6,680 bases of DNA from Tannerella sp. (lineage in GTDB: Bacteria > Bacteroidota > Bacteroidia > Bacteroidales > Tannerellaceae). This document shows positions 6,118 through 6,680 of this stretch, one piece after another. Position numbers and translations under genes: made by a program. Location: positions 1-6,680 of the forward strand of contig JAISYY010000232.1 in the NCBI GenBank assembly GCA_031269635.1, read 5' to 3'. The number at the start of each line of letters is the position of its first letter. Position 1 is the first letter of the stretch. The notes beneath the pieces are model-generated. The model was not told the origin of the DNA. It saw only the letters and a program-made list of their open reading frames with translations, and made no database searches.

Positions 6118-6318
6118 ATCAAAGGTTTGGGCAGGCTTATCATCAAAATGGTTAAAGGAATGTTTACTATACAGCCGCGTACGGGTTGCCGTTTTCTCAC
6201 GGTAGACGCCTGTCGCGAGGCATTCCCGTTTTATCAGAAAAACTACTTCAAATTCCTTACCGGACAAGACCTTGAAGACGATACGCGAATCATGTATTTC
6301 GACCTGAAAACCGTTTAA
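6118..6318 (+). pseudogene. C-terminal half of a GNAT N-acetyltransferase
   Basis: The plus-strand frame reads IKGLGRLIIKMV, whose GxG matches the acetyl-CoA-binding motif A. It continues with TGCRFLTVDA, then AFPFYQKNYFKFL, and ends DDTRIMYFDLKTV before TAA at 6316-6318. This order (motif A, a central strand, 'FYxKxGFxxL', 'DTRxMYxDL') is that of a common Bacteroidota GNAT acetyltransferase of about 170 residues. Everything before motif A is missing: upstream in the same frame the sequence is antisense to the sulfatase remnant. The usual Gly of 'FYEKNGF' is Tyr here, a sign of relaxed selection. A Met at 6148 could start a 56-residue fragment, but it would lack the complete acetyl-CoA site. 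Confidence 0.65.
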
Positions 6319-6521
6319 CCGGATTGCTATACTCGCTGCCAATGACGCTGCTCGGATTGCTCCACCCGGCGGGCTTATCATGACGAAGGTCATAATCATC
6401 ATGCTATCAATACATTATAATCCTTCGTATTTTTCTTTTTTTCCCGTTTATGGGGTCGAGTCTCGCCATGGCGAAAATCGGCCATTTTGAGACAGCCTCA
6501 ACGGGATTCCCCATAATGGGA
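6319..6521. other. Spacer with no gene seen
   Basis: About 200 bp after the GNAT remnant, with no supported gene on either strand. A small hairpin, ATGAC-GAAG-GTCAT (6380-6393), lies 60 bp after the stop. It has no U run, so it is not a convincing terminator. Confidence 0.35.
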
Positions 6522-6590
6522 CTTCCTTCTGCCCGTAGAAAGGGTGTCTTTCCGCAGGCAAAAAGAGTGTCCTTCCGCATACGGAAAGAG
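6522..6590. repeat. Three imperfect 23-bp tandem repeats with internal dyads
   Basis: Units 6522-6544, 6545-6567 and 6568-6590. The last two share TGTC-TTCCGCA and an A/G-rich end; the first is more diverged (CTTCTGCCCGTAGAAAGG). Each unit is close to palindromic, for example CCTTCCGCATACGGAAAG in the third. They sit just after the stop of the gene entering from the right edge. They may be an intergenic palindromic repeat, or RNA hairpins at the 3' end of that transcript. Confidence 0.6.
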
Positions 6591-6605
6591 GCGACTTTCA
6601 TCCGT

Positions 6606-6680
6606 TCATTTGAAAACCCTCTTTATCGCTTCCAAAAATCCGTATTTAAACTCCGTGTCCGGTTCCAGGTAGCTCCCTTC
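6606..6680 (-). CDS. C-terminal 24 codons of an unrecognised gene entering from the right edge
   Basis: The frame is open from the window edge to TGA at 6608-6606 and reads EGSYLEPDTEFKYGFLEA then IKRVFK. It looks like an amphipathic helical C-terminus. It is too short to assign a family, and an open frame of this length can occur by chance. Confidence 0.4.
   Translation of the reverse strand, partial: EGSYLEPDTEFKYGFLEAIKRVFK

Noticed and set aside
6407..6601. 64-codon minus-strand ORF through the 23-bp repeats
   Set aside because: The repeat period is not a multiple of three, the frame lacks domain features, and it begins just after the stop of another frame in the repeat region.

Overview
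The window looks like part of a Bacteroidales (Bacteroidota) chromosome, inside or beside a polysaccharide utilisation locus (PUL). The evidence is a SusC-type TonB-dependent receptor, promoters of the Bacteroidota type (TTTG, about 20 bp, TAnnTTTG), a DUF6528-type lipoprotein and a sulfatase remnant. Genus is not resolvable. Almost every gene lies on the minus strand, so the text below reads from high to low coordinates.

Right end (6680-6319): the last 24 codons of an unrecognised minus-strand gene, then three imperfect 23-bp palindromic repeats, then spacer. Middle right (6318-5859): two gene remnants back to back. One is the C-terminal half of a GNAT acetyltransferase on the plus strand, the other the C-terminal tail of a sulfatase on the minus strand. 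Both are cut off towards a segment of about 100 bp that carries two divergent promoter-like -7 boxes. Five bases after the sulfatase stop begins an intact lipoprotein gene (5853-4969). An intact two-domain class II aldolase (4798-3497) follows, with its own well-formed promoter.

The intergenic stretch 3496-2299 is the most unusual part. It holds a possible 36-residue gene remnant, an array of six 21-bp repeats built on the palindrome GATCTACGTAGATC, small dyads, and a strong minus-strand promoter (2770-2739). That promoter does not sit next to susC. It drives a leader of about 435 nt containing a 40-codon ORF with a run of ten G, several hairpins and a near-perfect intrinsic terminator, before the susC start at 2298. 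A -1 shift at the G run, or a change of tract length to eleven, would extend the leader peptide to 75 residues. Its stop codon would then fall in the loop of the terminator. This looks like a translation-coupled, possibly phase-variable attenuator of susC. The geometry is read from the sequence; the mechanism is inference.

Left end (2298-1): the SusC-like receptor, open for 766 codons and cut by the window edge, so its C-terminal barrel and any susD partner lie outside. Functionally, the receptor would import an oligosaccharide and the aldolase could act in catabolism of a released deoxy-sugar. The sulfatase remnant suggests a formerly sulfated substrate. The actual glycan cannot be read from this window.
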